In this document: one piece after another, positions 28,877-37,153 of the stretch
Layout: every line of letters starts with the position of its first letter
How positions within the stretch are numbered: the first letter of the stretch is position 1
Source: CAXMST01 sp038206985
GTDB taxonomy: Bacteria > Actinomycetota > Thermoleophilia > Solirubrobacterales > 70-9
NCBI GenBank assembly: GCA_038206985.1
Contig: JBBRAH010000003.1
Coordinates: 1 to 64,000 of the forward strand
Reading direction: 5' to 3'
DNA: 64,000 nucleotides
Notes under the pieces: generated by a model
What the model saw: only the letters and a program-made list of their open reading frames with translations
Told to the model about the DNA's origin: nothing
The model's database searches: none
Made by a program: the position numbers and the translations under genes

Positions 28877-29752
28877 TCAGAGGGGATCGCCGCCGGCGGA
28901 GATCGAGTAGACGTCCCGGCGACGGTCCGCGCGCGGGGTGATCAGCTCATCCCGCTTCTGGGCGCGCTCGACGTCGTCGAGATCGATCTCTGAGACCGAG
29001 AGCTGCTCCTCGCGGCCCGGCAGCGGCCCGGCGACGATGCCGCCGGTGGGCCCGGCGAGGATCGAGGAGCCGAGGAACTCGAGGTCCTCGCGGCTCCCTA
29101 CCTGAGAGGCGCAGGCGATGAAGGCCTGGTCCAGGTTCGCCTGCAGGATCGCGCCCTCGGCCTGAGGCGCGAGGCCGCGGTCGTCCCACTGGATAGAGTC
29201 GAAGCCCGCAACCCACGCGGTCGGCACGCAGATCAGCTCAGCGCCCTCGAGCGTCAGAACCCTGACCGTCTCCACGAACCGCAGGTCGTAACAAACGCAC
29301 ATCCCAACGGTCCCGAACGGAAGCTCCGCGACCGGCAGCCCGAGGTCCCCGGGCGTGAAGGCGAGCTTCTCGGTCCGGAAGAGGTGCAGCTTGCGGTAGT
29401 GCAGCAGGACGCCGCCCTCGCCGACCAGCACGGCGCTGTTGAAGAGATCATCACCCACCCTCTCGCAGAAACCGCCGCAGATGTAGCCGTCACGCCCGCC
29501 GGCCAGCTCGACCCATGCCGAGATAGTCGGGCCATCGATAGGCTCGGCGATCGGCAGCAGGCGCTCGCGGTCGGCAACGTATCCGGGAATGACCAACTCG
29601 GGCAGGACGACTATCTGGGCGCCCCGGTCGAACAGCTGACCCCCCACATCCAGGGTCCGCTGCCTATTCTCGGCGTCCGCATAGGGCTCTGCCGCGATCT
29701 GGGCGAGCCCGACGTTCAGGTTGCGGGCGATCTGCTCACCCCCTCGGGCCAA
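28877..29752 (-). CDS. Nitrilase-superfamily amidohydrolase
   Basis: A 291-residue C-N hydrolase with the Glu-Lys-Cys triad: Glu in IVVLPELVIPGY, Lys in LLHYRKLHLF and Cys in VGMCVCYDLRFVET. The length fits N-carbamoyl-amino-acid or amidase branches rather than true nitrilases. The only in-frame start seen is TTG 29752, overlapping the end of the upstream cupin gene by 37 bases; translation may really begin slightly later. In this operon it would hydrolyse a linear amide or carbamoyl product. Confidence 0.87.
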   Translation of the reverse strand: MARGGEQIARNLNVGLAQIAAEPYADAENRQRTLDVGGQLFDRGAQIVVLPELVIPGYVADRERLLPIAEPIDGPTISAWVELAGGRDGYICGGFCERVGDDLFNSAVLVGEGGVLLHYRKLHLFRTEKLAFTPGDLGLPVAELPFGTVGMCVCYDLRFVETVRVLTLEGAELICVPTAWVAGFDSIQWDDRGLAPQAEGAILQANLDQAFIACASQVGSREDLEFLGSSILAGPTGGIVAGPLPGREEQLSVSEIDLDDVERAQKRDELITPRADRRRDVYSISAGGDPL

Positions 29753-30120
29753 AGGCCGATTCCCCGCAGCAGGTTGAAATCAGCCGGGCAGGGGCCACCG
29801 ACGCTGACGATCTCGACGCCGCGGTCGCCGCGGACCTGGTGCTCGATTCCGGCCGGGACGTGGATTGCCTGGCCGGCCTCGAACTCGAGCACACGGTCGT
29901 TGGTCACATCGGCGATCGTTCCCCGGCCCTCGAGCACGAAGAGCGTGTCCTCGCTGTCGTGGTGGGTATGCGGCACGTTCTTCTCGCCCGGCTGCATACG
30001 CACGTAGTTCATGTTCGCGTCCTCAGCTCCGACACCGGGCCAAACCACGAGGCGCGCGTCGCTGGCGATCATGGGCATCTTTGCGCTGGGCTCATCGACG
30101 TGAAACACCCTGACCGCCAC
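29716..30120 (-). CDS. Cupin protein 1
   Basis: A 134-residue single-domain cupin starting at GTG 30120 (encoding VAVRVFHVDEPSAKMPMIAS), two bases after the previous stop. The metal motif reads PHTHHDSEDTLFVLEG, with the second motif AIHVPAGIEHQV. It shares the layout VVWPGVGAE ... GGPCPAD with the next cupin (VIWPGMGAS ... GGPSPAD), so the two are a paralogous pair, possibly a split bicupin. A metal-dependent hydrolase, dioxygenase or isomerase role is possible; none can be assigned. Confidence 0.8.
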   Translation of the reverse strand: MAVRVFHVDEPSAKMPMIASDARLVVWPGVGAEDANMNYVRMQPGEKNVPHTHHDSEDTLFVLEGRGTIADVTNDRVLEFEAGQAIHVPAGIEHQVRGDRGVEIVSVGGPCPADFNLLRGIGLWPEGVSRSPAT

Positions 30121-30121
30121 C

Positions 30122-30529
30122 TCACTCGCCTCCCTGGTTCGCCGCGAGGTGGTAGAGGCCGGGATCGGCCGGTGAGGGGCCGCCAACGATCTCGATGCTC
30201 TCTTCGCCCGCGGAGAGGCGATAGCTCGTCCCGGCGTCGATGTGGACCATCGATCCGGTGACCAACGGCTGCTCGCCACGGGTGTCGCAGTCGATGGCGC
30301 ATCCCGCGCCCGAGATCACGTAGTAGACACAGTCGGACAGGTGATGCAGCTCGGTCGTGCGCGACCCGGGGTCGAGCGTGATCTTGTGCAGGGACCGCCG
30401 GCTCGCTCCCATGCCGGGCCAGATCACCGCGTGCGCGCGGCCCTCGCCCTCGACGATCGCGAGATCGGGACCGCCCTCCGCGTCAACGACGACCACCTCG
30501 CCCAGGTCGGTGCGCGAAGTGCCGGTCAT
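30122..30529 (-). CDS. Cupin protein 2
   Basis: A 135-residue cupin from ATG 30529 (MTGTSRTDLGEVVVVDAEGG); the much longer open frame upstream is Arg-rich shadow sequence. Its cupin core (TTELHHLSDCVYYVISGAG, then MVHIDAGTSYRLSAG) keeps only part of the metal ligands (HH rather than HxH with a clear Glu). It may be the less active half of a pair with the downstream cupin. It overlaps the upstream cupin gene by four bases. Confidence 0.78.
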   Translation of the reverse strand: MTGTSRTDLGEVVVVDAEGGPDLAIVEGEGRAHAVIWPGMGASRRSLHKITLDPGSRTTELHHLSDCVYYVISGAGCAIDCDTRGEQPLVTGSMVHIDAGTSYRLSAGEESIEIVGGPSPADPGLYHLAANQGGE

Positions 30530-30891
30530 CCGGAGATCCGGTAAGCGTCGGTGGACGCGCGTCGCGGCGTGATCACGGCGACGATCACCGCGCCGTCGGG
30601 TCCTGCCGTGATTCCATGCTCGACCTCGGAGCCGACTACCGACCACTGGCCGGCGCCGAGGTGGCTCGGGTCGCCGGCGATCGTCATCTCGACGGCTCCC
30701 GATTCGATCAGCGTGACTTGCTCCTGGGGATGCGAGTGAAGTGGGAAGGTCGCCCCGGGCTCGAAGCTGTAGCGGGTCACCGTCGACTCGGAAGTGCTGA
30801 ACGAACTCCTTCTCACCCCCTCGAAGGGCTCCTCCCGAGGCAACCCGTCGAAGCTCCCGGTCCCCTGGGTCACGGGCTGAGGTGCAGTCAT
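30526..30891 (-). CDS. Cupin protein 3
   Basis: A 121-residue cupin with a standard metal motif (FPLHSHPQEQVTLIESGAVEM) and WSVVGSEVEHGI as second motif. It is less similar to the other two cupins than they are to each other. It overlaps both neighbours by four bases (ATGA), so it is translated as part of the cyclase-cupin string. No function can be assigned; conversion of an unstable ring-opened intermediate is one possibility. Confidence 0.8.
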   Translation of the reverse strand: MTAPQPVTQGTGSFDGLPREEPFEGVRRSSFSTSESTVTRYSFEPGATFPLHSHPQEQVTLIESGAVEMTIAGDPSHLGAGQWSVVGSEVEHGITAGPDGAVIVAVITPRRASTDAYRISG

Positions 30892-31640
30892 TCGTCGATG
30901 AAGGCGACGACCCGGCAGGGCGAGGCCTCGCCACCCTCGATCGGAATCGGGAAGGCGCCGATCATGCAGCGCTTTCCGAGCGCCTGCTCGATATCACCGC
31001 CAACGTTCTCGACGTGCGTGACCCCCTGGGCGAACGGCACACGGTGCATCACGAACAGATCCTCCTCGGGGAAGACCGTGTTTACGTCTCCGCCGATCTT
31101 CTCCTCGTAGGTGCGCAATGCATCCGGCCGCTTGAACCGGATCGAAGTGTTCATCGGGTGATCGCCGGAGGCACAGTCGAAGCCCGTCCAGGCGAACTCC
31201 ATCTCCGTAACCCACTCAGCGAACTCCCGGTCCCCCCCAGGATGCCGCAGGAAGTAGCGCTCCTCGTCCTCCTCGGGGGCCCCGTTGTAGTAGCGGTTGT
31301 AGCCGGTGTGATAGATCAGGATGTCTCCCTTGCGAACGTCTGCACGCTCGGTGACCATCGACGGCTTGATCACTGCGAAGTCCTCCATCTCCTCGGAGAT
31401 GTCAACGATCACGCCCTCCCGGCAGAGCACGTCCAGCGGCACAGAGCGGACGTCCTTGCCGCCGGAGATGATGTGGAACTCTCCGTCGAAGTGCGTGCCG
31501 CAGTGCAGGGGCAGCTCGAGCATCTGACTGACGATCCCGTTTGTCGCATGCCGCTGGAAGTAGGACAACTTCGGCGATGGATAGCCGACCCAGCCCGGTG
31601 TGTGGATCGAGAACGTGTGCGTCAAGTCGATGAGCTTCAT
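30888..31640 (-). CDS. Cyclase-family protein (kynurenine-formamidase-like metal hydrolase)
   Basis: A 250-residue protein with the family metal motif HCGTHFDGEFHI (HxGTHxDxxxH) near residue 47 and a conserved start MKLIDLTHTFSIHTPGW. Family members (KynB, isatin hydrolase) use Zn/Mn to hydrolyse amide or lactam bonds, which fits ring opening in an N-heterocycle pathway. It lies nine bases after the 2Fe-2S subunit gene and overlaps the cupin 3 gene. The substrate is inferred only as an amide or lactam. Confidence 0.87.
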   Translation of the reverse strand: MKLIDLTHTFSIHTPGWVGYPSPKLSYFQRHATNGIVSQMLELPLHCGTHFDGEFHIISGGKDVRSVPLDVLCREGVIVDISEEMEDFAVIKPSMVTERADVRKGDILIYHTGYNRYYNGAPEEDEERYFLRHPGGDREFAEWVTEMEFAWTGFDCASGDHPMNTSIRFKRPDALRTYEEKIGGDVNTVFPEEDLFVMHRVPFAQGVTHVENVGGDIEQALGKRCMIGAFPIPIEGGEASPCRVVAFIDE

Positions 31641-31649
31641 AGGTTGCCG

Positions 31650-32210
31650 TTACTCCCTCGTAGGTTGCTGGTCCGGCGAGTCATCGTCGCCGGAACTGTG
31701 TGGTGCGTGGACGCGTTCTATGGCGAGCTTCACTGACTCGACAATGTTTTGGTAGCCGGTGCATCGACAAAGGTTTCCGGCGAGTGCCTCGCGGATCTCC
31801 TGGTCGGAAAGCTCCCGGTCCTCAAGCAACAGAGGCTCGATCGACATCAAGAAACCTGGGGTGCAGAAGCCGCACTGAAGGCCGTGCTTCTCGTGGAACG
31901 CCTGCTGGAGGGGGTGCAGGTCGCCCTCGGGCAGGCCCTCGGTCATGCCCTCGACGGTGCGTAGCGAGCGGCCGTGGGCCTGAACCGCAAACATGAGGCA
32001 GGAGCGCACGGGCTCGCCCTCCAGTTGCACCGTGCAGGCCCCGCAGACGCCGTGCTCGCAGCCCACATGAGTACCGGTAAGTCCGGCCTCGTGCCGGATG
32101 AAATCGGACAGCAGGAGCCTGGGTTCGACCTCCGCCGAGTAGCGCTCGCCGTTGATCTCTACCTCCACCCTGCGGGTCTCGATCCCCGCTTCAGTCTCGT
32201 CCATACTCAT
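31650..32210 (-). CDS. 2Fe-2S small subunit of a molybdenum hydroxylase
   Basis: A 186-residue electron-transfer subunit. The plant-type 2Fe-2S Cys set is GCEHGVCGACTVQLEG...C; the second, helical 2Fe-2S domain has QCGFCTPGFLM and NLCRCTGYQNI. A C-terminal tail of about 25 residues is acidic. It overlaps the FAD subunit gene by four bases. With that subunit it forms the S-M pair that the orphan large subunits in the island probably share. Confidence 0.93.
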   Translation of the reverse strand: MSMDETEAGIETRRVEVEINGERYSAEVEPRLLLSDFIRHEAGLTGTHVGCEHGVCGACTVQLEGEPVRSCLMFAVQAHGRSLRTVEGMTEGLPEGDLHPLQQAFHEKHGLQCGFCTPGFLMSIEPLLLEDRELSDQEIREALAGNLCRCTGYQNIVESVKLAIERVHAPHSSGDDDSPDQQPTRE

Positions 32211-33097
32211 GCCTCCACGGCTGTCGGAAGCTCCCTCGAACGCTCCACCGCCGCGACGATCGCGCGGCGGATCATCACCTCGATCAGATCCTTGCGGTAC
32301 TCAGCGGAGCCATGGATGTCGCCGGTCGGAGTCACGCCGGCCGCGGCTTTCTTCGCTGCCTCGGCCGCCACGGGAGCGTCGATGCGCTTACCAGAAAGGA
32401 ACTGCTCGGCCTCGTGAGCCCGGACCGGCGTCGGCGCGGCCGCGAGCAGCGAGATCGCGGCGCGCTCACAGCAGCCGTCATCGTCGAGCGTCGTCAGGAC
32501 GGCCGCGCCGCCGAGCGCGAAGTCCCCGTGGCGGCGGGCGAACTCAACAAATGCGTGACCGGTGCGCGGGGCAACCTCCGGGACCTCGATGCCCACCAGG
32601 AGCTCATCCGTGGCCAAGGTGGTTGTCAGGTGGGTGACAAAGAACTCGCCGACCTCGATCGTCCGCTCTCCGCGCTTCGACGCGACGTGGAACCGCGCAT
32701 CAAGAGCGGCGAAGGCAACCGGTAACTCGGCGGCCGGGTCGGCATGCGCGACGGAGCCCCCGACGGTGCCTCTGTTTCGGATCTGCGCATGGGCCACGTA
32801 GCCCAGGGCCTCGGTCAGCAGTGGCCAGTTAGACGAAACCAGGTGGGATCGCTCGAGCGATGACTGCCGGGTCATCGCGCCGATCTTCAGGCTCCCCCTC
32901 TCACGCCGTATCCCCGCGAGAGCGCCGACCCGGTTCACGTCGATCAGGTGCTCAGGGTGGGCAAGGCGGAAGTTGAGCAGGGCGACGAGGCTCTGCCCGC
33001 CGGCGAGGGGTTTGCCCTCCTCCCCGTACTCGGCCATAAGCCCGAGAGCCTCATCGAGGGTCTCGGGGTCGTGGTAGCGGAAGCGGGGTGGCTTCAC
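32207..33097 (-). CDS. FAD-binding medium subunit of a molybdenum hydroxylase
   Basis: A 296-residue CoxM/XdhB-type subunit with the FAD motifs LAGGQSLVALLNFRLA near residue 36 and RNRGTVGGSVAHADPAAELP near 110, plus the C-terminal CO-dehydrogenase-flavoprotein domain. It passes electrons from the 2Fe-2S clusters to an acceptor. It overlaps the CoxG gene upstream and the small-subunit gene downstream by four bases each. No large subunit directly follows. Confidence 0.92.
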   Translation of the reverse strand: MKPPRFRYHDPETLDEALGLMAEYGEEGKPLAGGQSLVALLNFRLAHPEHLIDVNRVGALAGIRRERGSLKIGAMTRQSSLERSHLVSSNWPLLTEALGYVAHAQIRNRGTVGGSVAHADPAAELPVAFAALDARFHVASKRGERTIEVGEFFVTHLTTTLATDELLVGIEVPEVAPRTGHAFVEFARRHGDFALGGAAVLTTLDDDGCCERAAISLLAAAPTPVRAHEAEQFLSGKRIDAPVAAEAAKKAAAGVTPTGDIHGSAEYRKDLIEVMIRRAIVAAVERSRELPTAVEA

Positions 33098-33780
33098 TGG
33101 CGCAGATTGACGTTCAACGTGTATTGCTGGGAGCGGGACCGGCCGAAGACGACGAACACCAGCAGCAGCACGGCCAGCACTGCAGCGCCGATTCCGGCGT
33201 TGCGGACCAACGGTGTCTGAGCGAGCACATTGCCGACATCGAGCACCTCGTCGTCGGCGTCGTCGGCGCCCGACGGTGCCTTCCCGGTCTCAGCTTCGGC
33301 CGGCTCCGCGGCGGGCGTCTTCTTCGGCTGCCCGCCACCCTGAATCTCCTGCTCGAGGCGACTGGAGAACTCGTTCATCATGGTCGTCGCGACGTCTTCC
33401 ATGATCCCGCGTCCAAACTGCGCCTGGCGGCCAGTGATCTTCAGGTCGGTAATGGCGATGACCTTGGTGCGGTCGCCGTCGGTCTCGAGGTGGTTCTCGA
33501 TCACGGCGGCCGCGGTTCCCTGGCCCTTGGCCTCCCGCGCCGAAACGGCGATCGAGGCCGTGTGGGTGTCCTCGTCGACGTCCTCGAGCTTGGCGGTGCC
33601 GCGATAGTCAACGGTCATCGGGCCGAGCTTGATCTTCATCGCCCCCTTGAAGACTCCGTCCCCGTTGTCCGGTTCAATCTTGGCTCCCGGCAAGCAGGTG
33701 GCGACCCGCTCGATGTCGAGGAGCGTCTTCCAAGTCTCGTCGAGCGGGGCAGCAACCGTAAAGCTGTTCTCGAGCTTCAT
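33094..33780 (-). CDS. CoxG-type SRPBCC protein with C-terminal membrane anchor
   Basis: A 228-residue protein. Residues 1-145 are the CoxG/SRPBCC fold (MKLENSFTVAAPLDETWKTL, then ITGRQAQFGRGIMEDVATTM). A flexible Ala/Pro/Glu-rich linker follows, then one C-terminal membrane span (GIGAAVLAVLLLVFVVFG). In carbon-monoxide oxidisers CoxG recruits the enzyme to the membrane, so a membrane-tethered hydroxylase is suggested here. It is the first gene of the operon running down to the MFS carrier, with island operator b 41 bases upstream. Confidence 0.87.
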   Translation of the reverse strand: MKLENSFTVAAPLDETWKTLLDIERVATCLPGAKIEPDNGDGVFKGAMKIKLGPMTVDYRGTAKLEDVDEDTHTASIAVSAREAKGQGTAAAVIENHLETDGDRTKVIAITDLKITGRQAQFGRGIMEDVATTMMNEFSSRLEQEIQGGGQPKKTPAAEPAEAETGKAPSGADDADDEVLDVGNVLAQTPLVRNAGIGAAVLAVLLLVFVVFGRSRSQQYTLNVNLRQ

Positions 33781-33821
33781 CTCACCTCCAAGTCAGGCCA
33801 CGAGCGATGCTCGCCGCTTTG

Positions 33822-33828
33822 GTCGTAC
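33822..33828. promoter_or_regulatory. Island operator, copy b (before CoxG operon)
   Basis: Core GTCGTAC in context CTTTGGTCGTACCTTATAC, 41 bases upstream of ATG 33780, in the 68-base gap after coxE-like. It differs from the common core at one position but keeps the TTTGG flank. Confidence 0.55.
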
Positions 33829-33848
33829 CTTATACGAGTGCCAACGGA

Positions 33849-35120
33849 TTAGGAGTGCGGCCCCCCGGCCCGATGGCCGCGGCCTTCCGCGGCGGCGCCC
33901 CGCGCCGACGGTGCCCCAGACCGCAGGCGGCGGCCCGAGCCGGCCCGGCGACCCCTGCGATCCTCGGGAAGGCTCGCGAGAACCGCGGCCAGGTCCTCCA
34001 GGCTCCCGAGATTGTGACCGGGCAGGAAGATGTCCACCGAAGGCAGGGCCGCGGCCATCCCGGCGACCAGCGGCTCGTAGTCGGGGTCACCCAGCAGGGG
34101 GTTCACCCAAACCACCGTGTGTGCGGCACGCTGAAGCCGCTTCATCCCCTCGGCAAGTGTCGACACGTCGCCTCGCTCCCATCCATCCGAGACGACGACG
34201 ACGACGCTTCCCCGAGTGAGACCCCGATGGCCCCAGCGCCGGTTGAACTCCTTTACCGCGTCGCCGATCCTCGTTCCTCCGGCCCAGTCGGGGACCTTGC
34301 CGGCCACCCGCTCGAGCGCCCGCGACGGGTTGCGGTTGGCGAGCTCGCGGGTCAGGCGGGTCAGGCGGGTTCCGAAACTGAAGACCTCGACCCGCCTCGA
34401 CGCCTGGCAGGCAGCCTGGAGGAAGATCAAGACCGGCCGGACGTAGGGCTCCATCGACCCCGACACATCCACCAGGAACAGCAGGCGCCGCGACGCGAGA
34501 TCGCGATCCCGCCAACGCAGCTGAATCGGGTGCCCGTCTGACCGCATCGCGCTGCGGAGCGTGGCACGGCGGTCGAGGAGCGCGCCGCTGGCGGCCGGCC
34601 GCATCCGGCGCGACCGCCGCTGAGGAAGCGCCGGGGCGAGCCGCTGGAGGAGGCGCCGGGCGGCGGCGAGCTCATCGGGACCGTAGTCGCGGAAATCCAT
34701 CGTGCGGAGACGCTCGACGGCCGAGAACCCGACCTCCAGGTCTTCCCCCTCCCCCGGTTCCTCGCTGTCCGCGGGATCAAAGCTCTGCTGCGCCGTCTCG
34801 GCGACCAGGCCCTTGGACACCCCGGCCTCGGCACCCGCGTCTTCCGCCGGCGCCGGCGCCGGCAGCTCGTCCAGGGACGTGCCGCTCCAGAAAGCGTCGA
34901 AGGCGGCATCGAAGGCCTCGATCTGTTCCCTCCGGGAAATCAGGCTGCTGCGTAGTGCCCAGTAGACGGAGAAGCGGTCTGCCGGGTCGACGACGCCGAG
35001 CGCCCCGAGCGCCGTCTGCAACCGCGCCGCGCCGACCTCGAGTTCGAAGCGCCGCAGCAGCTCGCCAAAGCCGGCAAGCGCCCCTACCACGAGGTTGCGC
35101 TGGATGATCCCGGCGCTCAT
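33849..35120 (-). CDS. CoxE-type VWA-domain protein
   Basis: A 423-residue protein whose C-terminal half is a von Willebrand A domain with an intact MIDAS (LFLVDVSGSMEPY and later VVSDGWERGD). The N-terminal half is the helical region typical of CoxE. CoxE partners the MoxR-type ATPase CoxD in maturing the molybdenum-copper centre of CO dehydrogenase; related pairs occur with other Mo hydroxylases. It overlaps the CoxD-type gene by four bases. Confidence 0.88.
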   Translation of the reverse strand: MSAGIIQRNLVVGALAGFGELLRRFELEVGAARLQTALGALGVVDPADRFSVYWALRSSLISRREQIEAFDAAFDAFWSGTSLDELPAPAPAEDAGAEAGVSKGLVAETAQQSFDPADSEEPGEGEDLEVGFSAVERLRTMDFRDYGPDELAAARRLLQRLAPALPQRRSRRMRPAASGALLDRRATLRSAMRSDGHPIQLRWRDRDLASRRLLFLVDVSGSMEPYVRPVLIFLQAACQASRRVEVFSFGTRLTRLTRELANRNPSRALERVAGKVPDWAGGTRIGDAVKEFNRRWGHRGLTRGSVVVVVSDGWERGDVSTLAEGMKRLQRAAHTVVWVNPLLGDPDYEPLVAGMAAALPSVDIFLPGHNLGSLEDLAAVLASLPEDRRGRRAGSGRRLRSGAPSARGAAAEGRGHRAGGPHS

Positions 35121-36019
35121 TCCGGGCCTTCCGCAGCCCCCTGCCCGACAAGCAGCTCACCGTCGCCGCGGGCGAGCACGTGCTCGATGTCCTCCTGATA
35201 CTTGAGCAGGGCTCCGAGCGTCCCCTCGACGGTCTCAGGGTCGAGCTCGGTCTCGCCGAGCGCGCACAGCGAGTCGACCCAATCGACGGTCTCCGCCGTG
35301 CCGGGCGCCTTGACCAGGTCGAGTCGCCGAAGCCGGGCGACAAACGCCGCCGCCTGCTCGGCCAGCGCCTCGGGCACGGATTCAACCCGGGCGCGGACGA
35401 TTTCGGCCTCCCGCTCGGGGCCGGGATGGGGAATCCAGTGATACAGACAGCGCCGCTTGAGCGCATCATGCAGCTCGCGCGTCCGATTCGAGGTCATGAT
35501 CACGATCGGCCGTTGTTCGGCGGAGATCGTACCGATCTCCGGGATCGTCACCTGAAAGTCGGAGAGCAGCTCCAGCAGGAATGCCTCGAACTCGTCATCG
35601 GCCCGATCAATCTCGTCGATCAGTAGCACCGGCGGAACCGGGTCGTCGTGCTGAATCGCGTCGAGGAGGGGTCGCCTGATCAGGAAATCAGGCCCGAACA
35701 GCTCCTCGAGGTGCCCCTCGGCGCCAGCTTCCCCCGCCTCGAGCGTACGGATGTAGAGCATCTGCCGCGCATAGTTCCAGTCGTAGAGGGCCTGGGCGAC
35801 GTCGATGCCCTCGTAGCACTGAAGCCTGATCAGGCGGGCTCCGAGGATGTCCGCCAGAGTTCGCGCCAGTTCGGTCTTGCCGACGCCGGCCTCCCCCTCG
35901 AGCAAGAGGGGTTTGCGGAGCGCGAGGGATATGGAGACGACGGTGGCGAGGCCGCGATCGGCCAGGTAGGCGCGCTTGGCGAACTCCTCTCGCAGCTGTT
36001 CGGCATCGGGACCCTTCAT
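35117..36019 (-). CDS. CoxD-type MoxR AAA ATPase
   Basis: A 300-residue AAA+ ATPase with Walker A (LLLEGEAGVGKTELARTL), Walker B (VLLIDEIDRADDEFEAFLLE), sensor 1 (VIMTSNRTRELHDALKRRC) and a C-terminal lid. The MoxR/CoxD family acts as a chaperone that assembles metal centres together with VWA partners. It is four bases from the XdhC gene and overlaps coxE-like. A maturation role for the island's hydroxylases is inferred. Confidence 0.9.
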   Translation of the reverse strand: MKGPDAEQLREEFAKRAYLADRGLATVVSISLALRKPLLLEGEAGVGKTELARTLADILGARLIRLQCYEGIDVAQALYDWNYARQMLYIRTLEAGEAGAEGHLEELFGPDFLIRRPLLDAIQHDDPVPPVLLIDEIDRADDEFEAFLLELLSDFQVTIPEIGTISAEQRPIVIMTSNRTRELHDALKRRCLYHWIPHPGPEREAEIVRARVESVPEALAEQAAAFVARLRRLDLVKAPGTAETVDWVDSLCALGETELDPETVEGTLGALLKYQEDIEHVLARGDGELLVGQGAAEGPE

Positions 36020-36023
36020 CCGG

Positions 36024-37151
36024 CTAGCCGCTGACGGGCTGCTGTCGAGGCGCGTGGATCGGCCCCCCGCTGGAGGTGAGACGCTCGCCCGAGCGTTCGT
36101 TCTGGACGGAGATCACCTCGGCCAGGATCGAGACGGCCGTCTCGGCCGGGGTCCGGGCCCCGATGTCGAGGCCGCATGGTGCCGCGATCCGGCTGATCTC
36201 CTGATCCGCGACCCCCGCCTCCCGCAGGCGCTCGGCGCGCTCGCGCTGCGTCCGACGGCTTCCAAGGGCGCCGATGTAGCCGGCGCCCGACTTCAGGGAT
36301 GAGATCAGGGCGGGCTCGTCGAACTTGCGGTCGTGGGTGAAGACGAGGACGACGTCGCGCGGGCCCAGCTCCCGGCCCTCGAGAAACCGATTGGGCCAGT
36401 CGACCACGGTCTCGGCGACGGCGCTGAACCGTCCTGAACGGATGAACGGCTCACGGGCATCGACGATCGTCACCTCGTAGCCGAGCTCGCGGGCGAGCGA
36501 GGCGGCTGCGACTGAGAAGTCGATGGCCCCAAAGATGATCATCTTGGGCCGCTCGGCGAAGGACTGGACGTGAACTCGGAGTTCAGAGCCCATCGCCGCG
36601 CCGTCATCGCCGTATCGGCGGATCGTGGTCGTGCCCTGCTCGAGCATTCCCCGCATCTCGCGCTCCGCGGTCCGGTCGAGCAGCTCGGTGAAACCGAAGC
36701 CACCGATCGCCCGATCCTCGATCAGGCCCATCCTCATGCCGGCACGATCGCCGTCGAGAAGCGTGGCGACCGCGGCGGGACGGCCCTCGACGGTCGCCGC
36801 GAGAACCTCGCCCACGACGTCCGCGGCATCGACCGACAGCCGCTCCACAAAGATGTGCACGGTGCCGCCGCACATCAGGCCGACGCCTGCGGCGACGTCG
36901 TCGCTGATCCCGTACGAGCAGACCCTCGGCGCACCACCTGCGAGGACCTCGCGGGCCTCTACGACGAGAGCGCCCTCGACGCAGCCTCCGGTGACCGATC
37001 CCTCGATTGCACCCTCCCCGTCGATCAGCATCATCGCCCCCGCTTCGAGTGGCGAGGAGCCGGCTGTCTCGACCAGGGTCGCCATCGCCAGATCGCGACC
37101 GTCCGAGATCCACTGGCGCGCGATCTCCAGATTGGCGTTCGCGATGCTCAT
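36024..37151 (-). CDS. XdhC/CoxI-family molybdenum cofactor insertion protein
   Basis: About 375 residues from ATG 37151 (MSIANANLEIARQWISDGRD), just after the GntR stop; upstream extension is shadow sequence. The N-terminal XdhC/CoxI domain has AGSSPLEAGAMM, GSVTGGCVEGAL and GLMCGGTVHIFVE. The C-terminal Rossmann-like XdhC domain has MIIFGAIDFSVAAASLA and YIGALGSRRTQRERAERL. XdhC binds Moco and helps its sulfuration and insertion into xanthine-dehydrogenase-type enzymes. Confidence 0.9.
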   Translation of the reverse strand: MSIANANLEIARQWISDGRDLAMATLVETAGSSPLEAGAMMLIDGEGAIEGSVTGGCVEGALVVEAREVLAGGAPRVCSYGISDDVAAGVGLMCGGTVHIFVERLSVDAADVVGEVLAATVEGRPAAVATLLDGDRAGMRMGLIEDRAIGGFGFTELLDRTAEREMRGMLEQGTTTIRRYGDDGAAMGSELRVHVQSFAERPKMIIFGAIDFSVAAASLARELGYEVTIVDAREPFIRSGRFSAVAETVVDWPNRFLEGRELGPRDVVLVFTHDRKFDEPALISSLKSGAGYIGALGSRRTQRERAERLREAGVADQEISRIAAPCGLDIGARTPAETAVSILAEVISVQNERSGERLTSSGGPIHAPRQQPVSG

Positions 37152-37153
37152 GA

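Noticed and set aside
27329..29752. Complete s-triazine/cyanuric acid pathway
   Set aside because: An AtzB/TrzN-like amidohydrolase, a biuret-hydrolase-like isochorismatase family member and a nitrilase-type amidase are present, but no cyanuric acid hydrolase or allophanate hydrolase is seen.
30530..30934. N-terminal extension of cupin protein 2 (270-residue frame)
   Set aside because: The extra 135 residues are Arg/Asp-rich and antisense-like, and overlap the real cupin 3 gene; ATG 30529 gives a normal cupin with an ATGA overlap.
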